Assembly: GCF_002777745.1 (NCBI RefSeq)
Contig: NZ_MEIO01000001.1
Coordinates: forward strand, 30,593-94,592
DNA: 64,000 nt
Origin: Snodgrassella alvi
GTDB taxonomy: Bacteria; Pseudomonadota; Gammaproteobacteria; Burkholderiales; Neisseriaceae
Reading direction: 5' to 3'
Program-made: the position numbers and the translations under genes
Notes under the pieces: generated by a model
What the model was told of the DNA's origin: nothing
What the model saw: only the letters and a program-made list of their open reading frames with translations
Databases searched by the model: none
Shown: one piece after another, positions 38,161 through 47,912 of the stretch
Numbering within the stretch: position 1 is the first letter of the stretch
How the letters are laid out: each line of letters starts with the position of its first letter

Positions 38161-39639
38161 ATGCCAAGTAAACCGCTTTCAGTCCGACTACCTTTATGGT
38201 TAGTACTGTATTTTATTTTGTGGACTGTATTACCTTTTGCGCTTTCCACCAGCTACCCATTAGATGTGCCTGAAGGTATTTACTGGGGACGTGAATGGCA
38301 GTGGGGATATTACAAACATCCGCCACTTTCAAGCTGGATACTGTATTCTTTCTATTATATTTTCGGACACATCGGTCCGTATATTCTGAGCCAGTGTACT
38401 ATTGCATTGAGTTTGTGGCTGGCCTATCAGCTTGGGCGACAACTGATGAGCCGGAGCAGGGCATTTTTAGGTGCTTTGTTTTTATTGGCCATTTTTTACT
38501 ACACATGGCCGTCACTGGAATTCAATCATAATATAGCGCAAATGCCGGTATGGCTTGGTTTGGTGTATATATTTTATCTCGCGACCCGACAAAACTGTTG
38601 GCGGTACTGGTTACTATTTGGCTTGCTGGCCGGAGCTGGCATGTTGGTAAAGTATACTGTTGCCTTACTGATTATTACAATGATACTGTATTCATTATGC
38701 ACACCATATCGTCGTTTATGGTTGACGGCAAAGCCTTGGCTGGCAATCCTGATCGCCTTATTGGTTTTTGCTCCGAATGTATACTGGCTGATACAACATA
38801 ACTGGTTACCATTGACTTATGCTTCTGCCCGCTCCGCAGAGGATGCCAGCCGTAATGGACATCTGGCCGCTTTGGGTTATCTGGGAACACAAATAATCAA
38901 TCATCTGCCCCTTTTATTGATTCTACTTTTTACCCGCACACGTTTGAGCTTACGTACACCAATTCAGATATTGCTACATAAGTCTGATTGGCGTTTCCTA
39001 TTATGGATGGGTCTGGCTCCTACCTTGATACTGAGCTGTGCCGGACTAATTTTCGGACTTGGTTTGCGAGATATGTGGGGTATGCCGATGTGGGGGCTAT
39101 CCGGGCTGATAATCGTTGCTTTGATTCCGGAACAGGTATTTGCTGATAAAAGTACATCTTTGCTAAAAGCTATTGTAATCTGGGTATCCATCGTTACCAT
39201 ATTAATGGTTACCTATGTAGAATTTGGTGCCCGTATACGCCATAAACCCTCACGCATGGATTGGCCACAGACTGCATTGGCCTCACAGGCTGACGAACAA
39301 TGGCAAACGCTTTCTTCATGTAAACTGGATAGTGTCACAGGTTCAGACTGGGTGGTACTACTGGTTGCTTCTTATTCAAATTTTGCGCCATCCGTGATGG
39401 TGTCGGGCGATGCGGCTTATTCACCCTGGATGAGCAGTCGTCGTTTGCAGGAGCATGGTACGCTGGCTTTATGGCCAGACAATGAACAGCCGAAAGTGCC
39501 ATGGTTACAGCCCTTGGCACAGCGGCCTGATTTGGTTATGAAACAGGGGGAATGGACAATTGCATGGGGTAAACTACCTGATCGTGAACCACTGAAAATA
39601 AGGTGGCAGGCTTATATTCCAAAAAGATGTTTGAAATAA
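38161..39639 (+). CDS. ArnT-like glycosyltransferase (GT39/GT83), lipid-linked sugar to lipid A
   Basis: Polytopic inner-membrane transferase of 492 aa, about 12 membrane segments in the first 350 residues. The first periplasmic loop contains TSYPLDVPEGIYWGREWQWG and YYKHPPLSSW, the acidic-residue and KHPP pattern of the ArnT/PMT family that uses undecaprenyl-phosphate sugars. ATG at 38161 is preferred over a GTG 27 bases upstream. It is the first gene of an ArnT-GT2-GtrA-YdjC operon. By analogy with Bordetella LgmB and Francisella FlmK it should put a hexosamine on lipid A phosphate. Another acceptor (protein, polysaccharide) is possible. Confidence 0.82.
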   Translation: MPSKPLSVRLPLWLVLYFILWTVLPFALSTSYPLDVPEGIYWGREWQWGYYKHPPLSSWILYSFYYIFGHIGPYILSQCTIALSLWLAYQLGRQLMSRSRAFLGALFLLAIFYYTWPSLEFNHNIAQMPVWLGLVYIFYLATRQNCWRYWLLFGLLAGAGMLVKYTVALLIITMILYSLCTPYRRLWLTAKPWLAILIALLVFAPNVYWLIQHNWLPLTYASARSAEDASRNGHLAALGYLGTQIINHLPLLLILLFTRTRLSLRTPIQILLHKSDWRFLLWMGLAPTLILSCAGLIFGLGLRDMWGMPMWGLSGLIIVALIPEQVFADKSTSLLKAIVIWVSIVTILMVTYVEFGARIRHKPSRMDWPQTALASQADEQWQTLSSCKLDSVTGSDWVVLLVASYSNFAPSVMVSGDAAYSPWMSSRRLQEHGTLALWPDNEQPKVPWLQPLAQRPDLVMKQGEWTIAWGKLPDREPLKIRWQAYIPKRCLK

Positions 39640-39727
39640 CATGTATTTCTTTCAATAATAAAATTGGGTATTATTTATTTATCGTTTAAGATATTTGAAT
39701 CTGCCAGTAGTCTGTGAGATAAATTAT

Positions 39728-40690
39728 ATGGATGAAAATATCATTGGTTTGAGCATTGTTCTACCAATATATAATGATGCGGCCGCAGTAAGCCGTTTTT
39801 TGCCTGAATTATTTACTTTTACTAGCCGGCAGAAAAAAACTTGTGAAATTATTCTGGTTGATGATGGCAGTACAGATCATTTAACTGCTACATATAAACA
39901 GCTCAAACAACAGCTACCCACGAATACAGCTTTGCGACTAGTTCAGTTTTCACGCAATTTTGGCAAGGAAGCAGCACTAACTGCTGGATTAGAACAATCG
40001 CAGGGTGAGTTGGTTATCATGATGGATGCTGATGGCCAACATCCTGTATCTGTGCTTGAACAGATGCTGACTTTGATGCATACGAGTAATGTTGATGTAG
40101 TAGCTGCAGTGCAGACATCACGTGAACATGAAGGTTTATTAATTCGAACATTGAAAAATGGTTTTTATCATTTTATGCAGGATACCCATCGCTTTGAGCT
40201 AACTCCAAATGCCGGAGATTTTCGTCTGATGAAGCGCAGAGTGGTACAAGCTCTGCTTCAATTACCTGAGCGACAACGGTTTATGAAGGGACTATATGCA
40301 TGGGTTGGATTTTCGACTGTTTATATTCCATTTCAGGCCTCTCCGCGCCAGATGGGTAAGAGTAAATTTAATTATTTGAGCCTGTTTGAACTGGCTCTGA
40401 TTGGTATTACGTCGTTCTCACAACGTCCCTTACGCTGGATTTCCCGCATGGGAATGATTATTTCTCTGCTGGCTTTAGTCTATGGTCTGTATATTGTTGC
40501 TGATACCTTATTTTTTGGAAAAGATCTTGCCGGCTGGCCAACTCTGGCAGCTGGAATTATGTTTTCTGCTGGCATTCAGCTAGTTTGTCTTGGTGTGATT
40601 GGTGAATATATTGGTCGTATTTATGAAGAAGTAAAACAACGACCACTTTATCTGGTGGATAAGGTGTGGGACAGCCGCGAACAAAAGTAA
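39728..40690 (+). CDS. Polyprenyl-phosphate sugar transferase (GT2, GtrB/ArnC-like)
   Basis: 320 aa. The GT2 core has LSIVLPIYNDAAAVSRF, VDDGSTDHL and MMDADGQHP (the DxD metal site), with QFSRNFGKEAALTAGL, typical of dolichyl/undecaprenyl-phosphate sugar synthases. Two membrane segments lie near 235-285. Start taken at ATG 39728, preceded by GAGAT. Predicted to build an undecaprenyl-phosphate-N-acetylhexosamine donor for the ArnT-like gene. The following GtrA gene overlaps it by 25 bp. Confidence 0.88.
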   Translation: MDENIIGLSIVLPIYNDAAAVSRFLPELFTFTSRQKKTCEIILVDDGSTDHLTATYKQLKQQLPTNTALRLVQFSRNFGKEAALTAGLEQSQGELVIMMDADGQHPVSVLEQMLTLMHTSNVDVVAAVQTSREHEGLLIRTLKNGFYHFMQDTHRFELTPNAGDFRLMKRRVVQALLQLPERQRFMKGLYAWVGFSTVYIPFQASPRQMGKSKFNYLSLFELALIGITSFSQRPLRWISRMGMIISLLALVYGLYIVADTLFFGKDLAGWPTLAAGIMFSAGIQLVCLGVIGEYIGRIYEEVKQRPLYLVDKVWDSREQK

Positions 40691-41100
40691 AAACTGTATC
40701 CAGACAGGGAGTCTGGTTTGGCTTAGTTGGGGCGACTGCTGCTGCTATGCATTTTTTCTGTTTGGTGCTGCTGGTACAGTATGCTCAGCTTGCACCTACA
40801 CTAGCCAATCCAGTGGCTTTTCTATGTGCTTTTATTATTAGCTTTATTGGACATTACCATCTTACTTTCAGGAAGGCGCAGCATTCGTGGCTTCAGGCTC
40901 TGTGGCGTTGGTTATGCAGTGCTTTGGTTGGTTTTGGGCTCAATCAGATGTTATTTATGGCCGGTATAAAATGGTTTGGTAATCAGGCATATTGGTGGTT
41001 ATGGTTTATTATTACCATAATTGTGACTGTTTTATCATTTATACTGGCTAAATTCTGGGCCTTCAATGAGAAATTAAACCATGAAACCAGTAATAATTAA
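40666..41100 (+). CDS. GtrA family flippase-like membrane protein
   Basis: 144 aa with four membrane segments (about 17-36, 45-64, 78-98, 110-132). It begins with GTG inside the end of the GT2 gene. GtrA proteins are thought to move undecaprenyl-phosphate-linked sugars across the inner membrane; this is family-level knowledge, not visible here. VSRQGVWFGLVGATAAAMHF and LAKFWAFNEK are the usual N- and C-terminal blocks. It overlaps the deacetylase gene by 20 bp, so the last three genes form a tightly coupled unit. Confidence 0.85.
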   Translation: MGQPRTKVKTVSRQGVWFGLVGATAAAMHFFCLVLLVQYAQLAPTLANPVAFLCAFIISFIGHYHLTFRKAQHSWLQALWRWLCSALVGFGLNQMLFMAGIKWFGNQAYWWLWFIITIIVTVLSFILAKFWAFNEKLNHETSNN

Positions 41101-41875
41101 TGTAGACGATTTGGGTATGTCGGCAGCCGTTAATGAAGCCGTGCTGCATTTGGCACAGATAGGGCGTATACAGGCTAGTAGCTTTATGAGTCTGGGTACA
41201 ATTGCACCTGATGAAGTGGCCGAATTGAAAAAACAGGGTATTGATATCGGAGTGCATTTTGATTTAACTGGCTTTGCAGGTTTAGGCAGTTTGAAACAGG
41301 TTTTAATCAAATCTTATTTGCGTGCATGGCCAGAAAAAATTCTTCAAGATGTAATTAATCGCCAGCTTGATGCCTTTGAAGACAAAATTGGGAGCAAACC
41401 GGTGTTTATAGATGGTCATCAGCATGTCCATCAATTTCCACAGATACGTTCTGTCCTGCTAAATATCATATTGCAGCGGTATGGTACCGAAATTGCAGTT
41501 CGCAGCACAAAAAGCATGCAGCACGATATCAAAGCAAACATAATTCATGCACTTGGCGGTTATCAGCTGGATAAATCATTAGTGCAAGCAAATATCACAC
41601 ATAATCGTGCTTTCGCAGGCATTTATAACTTTAATGCCGATATTAAAACCTTGCAGGCCAAATGGAATGAATGGCTTAGTAGTGCTTCTGAACAGGGATT
41701 GCTGATTATGTGTCATCCGGCAGTTCCTTCTGATAGCTGGAATGATGAAATTAAAAGTGCGCGGGAATGTGAATGGAAATGGCTTAAAAGTGATGCGTTT
41801 ATCCAATGCTGGCAGCAACATCATTGCCATGCATTCAATTGGCGAAACCTTAGACAGAAAATTTTGTGTCACTAG
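41081..41875 (+). CDS. YdjC/ChbG-family deacetylase, NaxD/LgmC-like
   Basis: 264 aa. Catalytic Asp and metal-binding residues are in IINVDDLGMS near the N-terminus (DD at 9-10), GVHFDLTG (His) and FIDGHQHVHQFP (HxH). The C-terminal MCHPAV is the last family motif. ChbG acts on chitobiose, but there is no chb gene here; the neighbours instead match the lipid-A hexosamine systems where NaxD/LgmC removes the N-acetyl group from undecaprenyl-phosphate-GalNAc or GlcNAc before transfer. No signal peptide, consistent with cytoplasmic-side action on the lipid-linked sugar. Confidence 0.85.
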   Translation: MKPVIINVDDLGMSAAVNEAVLHLAQIGRIQASSFMSLGTIAPDEVAELKKQGIDIGVHFDLTGFAGLGSLKQVLIKSYLRAWPEKILQDVINRQLDAFEDKIGSKPVFIDGHQHVHQFPQIRSVLLNIILQRYGTEIAVRSTKSMQHDIKANIIHALGGYQLDKSLVQANITHNRAFAGIYNFNADIKTLQAKWNEWLSSASEQGLLIMCHPAVPSDSWNDEIKSARECEWKWLKSDAFIQCWQQHHCHAFNWRNLRQKILCH

Positions 41876-42058
41876 TCAGTAAATTACTGATAAATAAAAT
41901 TGGTTATATTTACCATTATTTATATAATAATTACATTTTTTGGCTGTTAACATGAAAAATTCAGTCAGCACATTCATGATTTATCAAGTACACTATCTGT
42001 ATTGCATTGCAACTACATCATCTGGAATCAAGTCGTACTGAGTATTTTAAGGGTCGTT

Positions 42059-43072
42059 ATGATCATATTTGAAAGTATAAAAAAAACCTATATCAAAAAT
42101 AAACAGCAAGTACATGCCTTGAATGATATTAATCTCACTGTTGAAACAGGTGATATCTTCGGGCTAATTGGTTGGAGTGGCGCAGGTAAAAGCAGTTTAA
42201 TCCGTTTGGTAAACCAGCTGGAAAAACCTACCTCCGGCACAGTGCGTGTAGATGGAGTAGATTTAAACAAACTGGATGCTGCAGCCCAACGCGCACATAA
42301 GAAAAAGATTGGTATGATTTTCCAGCATTTTAACTTGCTGGAATCCAAGACTGTAGGTCAAAATATAGCTATCCCATTGGTTTTACAGGGTATAAAGCGT
42401 GAAGAAATCGATCGTCGAGTCGATGCTATGCTGTCATATGTTGACTTGGCCAGCAAAAAGCATAGCTATCCGAGTCAATTATCTGGTGGACAAAAGCAGC
42501 GTGTCGGAATTGCACGTGCTCTGATTACTGAGCCATCCATATTACTGTGTGATGAAGCCACATCAGCACTTGATCCACAGACTACTTTATCAATATTAAA
42601 ATTATTAAAGCAAATCAATAGTGAACGTAATATTACTATATTACTGGTTACCCATGAAATGGAAGTAATCAGCTCAATTTGTAATAAAGTGGCCGTGATG
42701 GAAAAAGGGCAGGTAATTGAGCAAGGTTCAGTACTGGATATTTTTTCGGCACCTCAGCAGGAAACAACGAAAAAATTTGTTAGTACAGTAATCAATGCTG
42801 AGATACCAGAAGCCGTATTAGATAGTCTGGTTGAGCAAGAAAATATTTTCCGATTAGAGTTTTTAGGTAACTCAGCCAGAGAACCGGTGGTAAGCGAGTT
42901 GATTTTAAAACAGCTAGTAGAAATCAATATACTTTTCGCTAATATGCGTGAAATAGGTGGTGTTGTGCTGGGAAGTATGTTTATTCAGATGAATGGCACT
43001 GAAATAAATGTCGAAAAAGCAGTGGCATTTTTACAAACAAGAGGTGTTCGGGTTGAAAGAGGTGGTGTATGA
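42059..43072 (+). CDS. metN: Methionine ABC transporter ATP-binding protein
   Basis: Energises uptake of methionine (and D-methionine). 337 aa from ATG 42059. Walker A GWSGAGKSSLIR (about 36-47), signature LSGGQKQRVGIARAL, Walker B ILLCDEATSALD, and the C-terminal NIL domain (about 260-337) that senses methionine. It overlaps metI by 4 bp (ATGA). Confidence 0.95.
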   Translation: MIIFESIKKTYIKNKQQVHALNDINLTVETGDIFGLIGWSGAGKSSLIRLVNQLEKPTSGTVRVDGVDLNKLDAAAQRAHKKKIGMIFQHFNLLESKTVGQNIAIPLVLQGIKREEIDRRVDAMLSYVDLASKKHSYPSQLSGGQKQRVGIARALITEPSILLCDEATSALDPQTTLSILKLLKQINSERNITILLVTHEMEVISSICNKVAVMEKGQVIEQGSVLDIFSAPQQETTKKFVSTVINAEIPEAVLDSLVEQENIFRLEFLGNSAREPVVSELILKQLVEINILFANMREIGGVVLGSMFIQMNGTEINVEKAVAFLQTRGVRVERGGV

Positions 43073-43737
43073 ATCAGTGGTTTGAAACCTCATTAACAGC
43101 TGACCAGTTTGGTACAGCACTATTACAGACCTTTAATATGGCCAGCATCTCATTTGTGCTGGGATCAATATTAGGTACAGCCTTGGGTGTATTATTATTA
43201 CTTACACGTCAGGGAGGAGTGTGGCCAAAGCCTATATTGTATAATTTATTAAATATTATTATTAATGTAGTCCGCTCATTACCTTTCATTATTCTGCTGA
43301 TTTGCGTATTGCCTGTTGCCAGCATGATTATTCATACCTCTATCGGCACCAAAGCAATGATTATCCCTTTGATTATCTTTGTTGCTCCCTATATAGCGCG
43401 CCTGATAGAAAATTCATTATTGAGCGTGCCAGCAGGGATCATTGAAGCAGCTCAATCAATGGGTGCAACCAATTTCCAGATTATTCGCTATTTTATTTTG
43501 CCTGAGGCAATGCCGTCTATTCTTCTGGCTTTAACCACCGCACTGATAGGCTTGATTGATGCAACAGCCATGTCCGGTACAGTTGGCGGAGGTGGTATCG
43601 GTGATCTGGCAGTTAATTATGGTTATCAGCGATTTGATTACGTAATTATGATTGCCACTGTTGTGGTGCTGGTATTGATTGTGCAAGTTATCCAAACTTT
43701 AGGTAACTGGCTTGCGGCTAAAGCCAAAAAGAATTAA
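43069..43737 (+). CDS. metI: Methionine ABC transporter permease
   Basis: 222 aa, five membrane segments, permease of the MetNIQ system. The EAA-type coupling loop is GIIEAAQSMGATNFQIIRYFILPEA. It is followed by a strong terminator, so the binding-protein gene metQ, 274 bp downstream, likely has its own promoter. Confidence 0.95.
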   Translation: MNQWFETSLTADQFGTALLQTFNMASISFVLGSILGTALGVLLLLTRQGGVWPKPILYNLLNIIINVVRSLPFIILLICVLPVASMIIHTSIGTKAMIIPLIIFVAPYIARLIENSLLSVPAGIIEAAQSMGATNFQIIRYFILPEAMPSILLALTTALIGLIDATAMSGTVGGGGIGDLAVNYGYQRFDYVIMIATVVVLVLIVQVIQTLGNWLAAKAKKN

Positions 43738-43742
43738 TCTGT

Positions 43743-43770
43743 AAAAAACGGCTTTAAAAAGCCGTTTTTT
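43743..43770 (+). terminator. Terminator of metN-metI
   Basis: AAAAACGGCTTTAAAAAGCCGTTTTTT: perfect short hairpin with T6, directly after metI. Confidence 0.9.
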
Positions 43771-44010
43771 ATGCTTATAAATTTCTAATCTTTGTTTATA
43801 AATAGCCAATCTTTTACTATCCTGTTTCAACCATTAGACTACGCAATTTAATGATCCTTAGAACAGAATTTATATTTTTATCCAATGATGCAATCGATTA
43901 AACAATCTAAAACCAAATATATGTAATTAATATGAATTTGGTATAGGATTAAATTTTTTTAATTCTGTAGATTTTAAGTTCTAAATCCTACCCTAATAGG
44001 AGCAGATAGT

Positions 44011-44823
44011 ATGAAGCTGGTGAGAACGTTTTTCATTTTTATAATAGCCTGCTTGGCATTGGTAGCCTGTCAGCAGGATAAAAACAGTAGTAAACAGATT
44101 GTTATAGGAACATCACCTGGACCTTATAGCCAGCTTTTTCTTGATGCAGTAAAACCAATTCTGGAGAAACAGGGCTACCAGATCAAACAGATTGATTTTT
44201 CAGATTTAATGCAAGCTGATATTGCTTTACAGCAAGGCAGTGTAGATATTAATGTTGATCAGCATACTGCTTATATGGTTGCTTTCAATCAGAATAAAAA
44301 AGCCAATCTGGTTGCTTTAACACATATTCCAACCGTACCAACAGCAATTTATTCTAAACGCCATGACAATTTACAGGCAATAAAACAAGGCAGTGCCATC
44401 GCTGTACCCAATGATCCTGCAAATGCGGCTCGAGCCTATCGTCTGCTGGCGAAAGCCGGCTGGATTACTCTGAAACCCTTAACCAATCTGGGTTTGATTT
44501 CGAAAAATGATATCAAGACTAATCCCTATCAGTTGAACATTACAGAACTTGATCCTGGTAATATTCCACGGACGCTGTCAGATTTTGATTATTCAGTAAT
44601 ACCGGGAAGCAGAGCCTATGCAGCCAAAATTAACCCTGATCTAGCCCTTTTGCAGGAAGATATAGTGCCTACATTTGAACTAGTGGTAGCAGTAAGAGCC
44701 GATAATGTGCAAAAGCCATGGGCTCAGGCCGTCAAGTCAGCTTATAAATCAGCAGAATTCAAAGAGTATATGCAGACACATAATACAAAGCATTACTGGT
44801 ACATACCCAAAGAAAGCAACTAA
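44011..44823 (+). CDS. metQ: Methionine-binding lipoprotein
   Basis: 270 aa NlpA/MetQ family. Lipobox LVAC with Cys20; mature start CQQDKNSSKQIVIGTSPG. Substrate-region features: LMQADIALQQGSVDINVDQH and AIAVPNDPANAARAYRLL. An AGGAG lies before the ATG. It is separated from metI by a terminator and about 240 bp of AT-rich DNA; I see no SAM riboswitch there. Confidence 0.93.
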   Translation: MKLVRTFFIFIIACLALVACQQDKNSSKQIVIGTSPGPYSQLFLDAVKPILEKQGYQIKQIDFSDLMQADIALQQGSVDINVDQHTAYMVAFNQNKKANLVALTHIPTVPTAIYSKRHDNLQAIKQGSAIAVPNDPANAARAYRLLAKAGWITLKPLTNLGLISKNDIKTNPYQLNITELDPGNIPRTLSDFDYSVIPGSRAYAAKINPDLALLQEDIVPTFELVVAVRADNVQKPWAQAVKSAYKSAEFKEYMQTHNTKHYWYIPKESN

Positions 44824-44840
44824 ATCAATAGTTGATAATA

Positions 44841-44868
44841 AAAACTGCCTTGTTGTAAGGCAGTTTTT
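44841..44868 (+). terminator. Terminator of metQ
   Basis: AAAACTGCCT pairs with AGGCAGTTTT around a 7-base loop, ending in T5, close to the stop codon. Confidence 0.85.
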
Positions 44869-44894
44869 GAATTTTCTTAATAATTACCACATAA

Positions 44895-45479
44895 TCAGGC
44901 AGCAAAGCGCTTTTCTACTTCGCCCCAGTTAACGATTTCCCAAAAATTATTTAAGTAATTTGGCCGACTATTACGATAATCAATGTAGTAAGCATGTTCC
45001 CATACATCGCATGTTAACAGCGGAGTATTGGCGCTAGTAAGTGGAGTAGCAGCATTACTGGTTGATACAAGATCAAGTTCACCAGCCGGTGTTTTTACTA
45101 GCCACGCCCAGCCAGAACCAAACGTACCAGCAGCTACTTTATCGAATGCCTCTTTAAATGCATCAAAACTACCCCACTTAGCATTGATTGCATTGGCCAG
45201 AGCACCGTTTTCTGTCAATGCTACGCCTTTCGGAGCAAAGCCAAACCAGTAAAAAGTATGATTCCAGGTTTGCGCTGCATTATTAAATAACCCACCCGAT
45301 GATTTTTTCACAATCTCTTCCAGAGGCATGTTTTCAAACTCAGTCCCCTTAATCTGGTTATTCATGTTAGTGATATAAGTTTGATGATGCTTACCATAAT
45401 GATATTCCATTGTTTCTTTGGAAATATGTGGTTCCAGTGCATCAAGGGTATAGGGCAGTGCTGGTAATTTGTGTTCCAT
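44895..45479 (-). CDS. sodB: Superoxide dismutase, iron type
   Basis: Dismutates superoxide. 194 aa from the ATG at 45479, preceded by AGAAGGAATCTC; a longer in-frame extension to 45638 is not part of the family. Metal ligands: His in [12 protein letters not shown], His in NHTFYW, Asp and His in [14 protein letters not shown]. The sequence [10 protein letters not shown] has the Gln position typical of Fe-SOD. Monocistronic. Confidence 0.96.
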   Translation of the reverse strand: MEHKLPALPYTLDALEPHISKETMEYHYGKHHQTYITNMNNQIKGTEFENMPLEEIVKKSSGGLFNNAAQTWNHTFYWFGFAPKGVALTENGALANAINAKWGSFDAFKEAFDKVAAGTFGSGWAWLVKTPAGELDLVSTSNAATPLTSANTPLLTCDVWEHAYYIDYRNSRPNYLNNFWEIVNWGEVEKRFAA

Positions 45480-45653
45480 GGTAGAGATTCCTTCTGATAG
45501 AGTGATCAATTGGTGTTTTACAGTGTATCTATTCTTCAGATAACAAGAATTAATTTGCAAATATAAAGAACGTTTAATTAACATTAAACCATTACATGGT
45601 TCGTTAATATTGTAATACACTGCTCTTATCAGCGGCAAATAAGTACGAGCTTA

Positions 45654-47084
45654 ATGGTAAAATTGGAAAAGGGGTCATTAAAGTTAAAAGACATGGAAGA
45701 AATCAATATAAATAGCGAAGAAGCAAATCTGCTGACAGTACCACCGCACTCAATGGAAGCAGAGCAGTCCGTTCTGGGTGGGCTGATGCTGGAAAATAGT
45801 GCTTGGGATAGGATTGCAGATTTAATTGATGAAGATGATTTTTATCGTCATGAGCATCGTCTTATATTCAGAGGAATCAAAACTCTAGTTGAGTTGTCAC
45901 GCCCAGCTGACGTAATTACAGTGCAAGAAGAGTTGCAACGGCGTGAGGAGCTTGAGCCGGCAGGTGGTCTAGAGTATTTGATTACTCTAGCTCAAAATAC
46001 ACCTTCAGCGGCAAATATCCGCCGTTATGGGGAAATCGTACGCGAACGTTCCATCATGCGTCAGCTAGCACAGGTGGGAACACAAATTGCTCGTTCAGCC
46101 TATAGCCCTCAAGGTAAAGAAGCGGCACAGATGTTGGATGAAGCAGAAAACAGCGTATTCCAGATTGCTGAATCAACCGCGCGTTCAAAACAGGGTTTTT
46201 TAAGTATGCCTGTGCTGTTGAAAGAAGTTGTAAGCCGAATTGATTATCTGTACTCTCGTGACAATAAAAACGATGTTACGGGCGTGTCAACAGGATTTAT
46301 TGATCTTGATAAAATGACATCCGGTCTTCAGCCTGGTGATCTGATTATTGTTGCAGGTCGCCCGTCTATGGGTAAAACTGCTTTTTCCCTAAATATTGCT
46401 GAACATGTAGCCATCATGGAGAAATTACCAGTTGCTGTGTTTTCGATGGAAATGGGTGGTGCGCAGTTAGTATTACGTATGTTGGGTTCAGTAGGCCGGG
46501 TTGATCAAAGTGTACTTAAAACCGGACAGTTGCAGGATGAGCATTGGGGCAAGCTGAATGATGCTGTAGTTAAACTAACCGATGCACCAATGTTTATTGA
46601 TGAAACCCCCGGATTAACCGCATTGGAAGTACGCGCACGTGCTCGACGGCTGGCACGGCAGCAGGGCGGTAAACTTGGATTAATTGTACTTGATTATTTA
46701 CAATTAATGTCTGGTTCAGGTCGGTCTGACAACCGCGCGTCAGAACTGGGTGAAATTTCCCGTTCTTTAAAATCATTAGCTAAAGAGTTGCAGGTTCCTA
46801 TCATTGCCTTATCGCAGTTATCGCGCACAGTAGAGCAGAGGACAGACAAACGGCCAATGATGTCGGATTTGAGAGAATCAGGAGCAATTGAACAGGATGC
46901 AGATCTGATTATGTTTATGTATCGTGATGAATATTATCATCCTGACAGCCAGTTTAAAGGCTTGGCAGAATGTATCATTGGCAAGCACCGCAATGGTCCA
47001 ACAGGAAAAGTTCATCTGACTTTTCAAGGTCAATTTACTAAATTTGACAATGCAGCCGTGCCTGATGGGTATTTTGACAACTAA
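45654..47084 (+). CDS. dnaB: Replicative DNA helicase
   Basis: 476 aa, drives the replication fork. N-terminal domain beginning PHSMEAEQSVLGGLML, the linker, then the RecA-like ATPase with Walker A GRPSMGKTAF (about 237-246), Walker B LIVLDYLQLMSG, the DRRPMMSDLRESGAIEQDAD-type block (here DKRPMM) and MYRDEYYHPDS at the C-terminus. ATG 45693 (MEEININS) is an alternative start; neither has a strong binding site. Directly followed by the prepilin operon, as in Neisseria. Confidence 0.96.
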   Translation: MVKLEKGSLKLKDMEEININSEEANLLTVPPHSMEAEQSVLGGLMLENSAWDRIADLIDEDDFYRHEHRLIFRGIKTLVELSRPADVITVQEELQRREELEPAGGLEYLITLAQNTPSAANIRRYGEIVRERSIMRQLAQVGTQIARSAYSPQGKEAAQMLDEAENSVFQIAESTARSKQGFLSMPVLLKEVVSRIDYLYSRDNKNDVTGVSTGFIDLDKMTSGLQPGDLIIVAGRPSMGKTAFSLNIAEHVAIMEKLPVAVFSMEMGGAQLVLRMLGSVGRVDQSVLKTGQLQDEHWGKLNDAVVKLTDAPMFIDETPGLTALEVRARARRLARQQGGKLGLIVLDYLQLMSGSGRSDNRASELGEISRSLKSLAKELQVPIIALSQLSRTVEQRTDKRPMMSDLRESGAIEQDADLIMFMYRDEYYHPDSQFKGLAECIIGKHRNGPTGKVHLTFQGQFTKFDNAAVPDGYFDN

Positions 47085-47190
47085 TTTTATTTTTTATCCA
47101 AATAATTAGTCAAAAGCAGGTCAAATGATGTAAAATTGTCTGAAAATAATTTTATATTAATTTGTGTCTGGCAATTTTAGGATCGAAATT

Positions 47191-47889
47191 ATGGTTTCAT
47201 CCAAACCAACGAGCGCTGGTTTTACCTTGATTGAAATGTTAATTGTTATTGCAATTACAGCTATACTGGCTGCAATTGCCTTACCAAATATGGAAAGGAT
47301 GATTGCTTCGCAGCGAATTACTAATCGCGCGGATCAGATGTTTGCTATGTTTCAGTTTGCCCGTGCTGAAGCTATACGTACCAATAAGCCAGTATTGATC
47401 TGTCCTACAGTGATCAGAAAAAATACTGCTAATGACAATGGCTGCAAACAATTTTCAGAATATAATAATGGTCTTGGCTGGCAAGGATTTCTAGCATTCA
47501 ATGATTTAAATATGGATGGTGCGTACACTGCAGCTATAGACTCCTCTGTGCGTGTTGTAGCCTTGAATCAGAATACAAATGATGCTAATAAAATCAAAGC
47601 GCTAATTAGATTCCAAACTTGTAACGCCAATCAAGCTATATGCAATGGCGATATAACGAGGAATGATAAGCTGGGCTTTATGCCAGATGGTCAATTTGGT
47701 ATTGGTAGTGGAGAAAATGCTAATGGCTGGGCTATTGGGCAATCTAGCGTCCTAGTGGAGGTTGTTGATAGTCGCTACCCAGATATCAACCGACGTATTA
47801 TCCTTACTCCTGGCGGCAAACCTGTTGCTTGTTATGGCCAAAATGGCAACAAAAATACAAATACCTATTGTGTATTACAATTATCTTAA
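47191..47889 (+). CDS. pilH: Minor prepilin, FimT/GspH family
   Basis: 232 aa from ATG 47191 (AGGATC upstream). Type III signal peptide with cleavage at AG|FTLIEMLIVIAITAIL and the required Glu5. The GspH-type C-terminal beta domain contains five cysteines. It starts a five-gene prepilin cluster after dnaB that matches Neisseria pilHIJK(L/X). The minor pilins prime type IV pilus assembly at the inner membrane. An alternative GTG start at 47164 is less likely. Confidence 0.88.
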   Translation: MVSSKPTSAGFTLIEMLIVIAITAILAAIALPNMERMIASQRITNRADQMFAMFQFARAEAIRTNKPVLICPTVIRKNTANDNGCKQFSEYNNGLGWQGFLAFNDLNMDGAYTAAIDSSVRVVALNQNTNDANKIKALIRFQTCNANQAICNGDITRNDKLGFMPDGQFGIGSGENANGWAIGQSSVLVEVVDSRYPDINRRIILTPGGKPVACYGQNGNKNTNTYCVLQLS

Positions 47890-47912
47890 TTTTGAAATAT
47901 ATGGAAATTGTT

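Noticed and set aside
43771..44010. SAM riboswitch or S-box ahead of metQ
   Set aside because: No conserved core of any SAM riboswitch class is visible; the stretch is plain AT-rich DNA.
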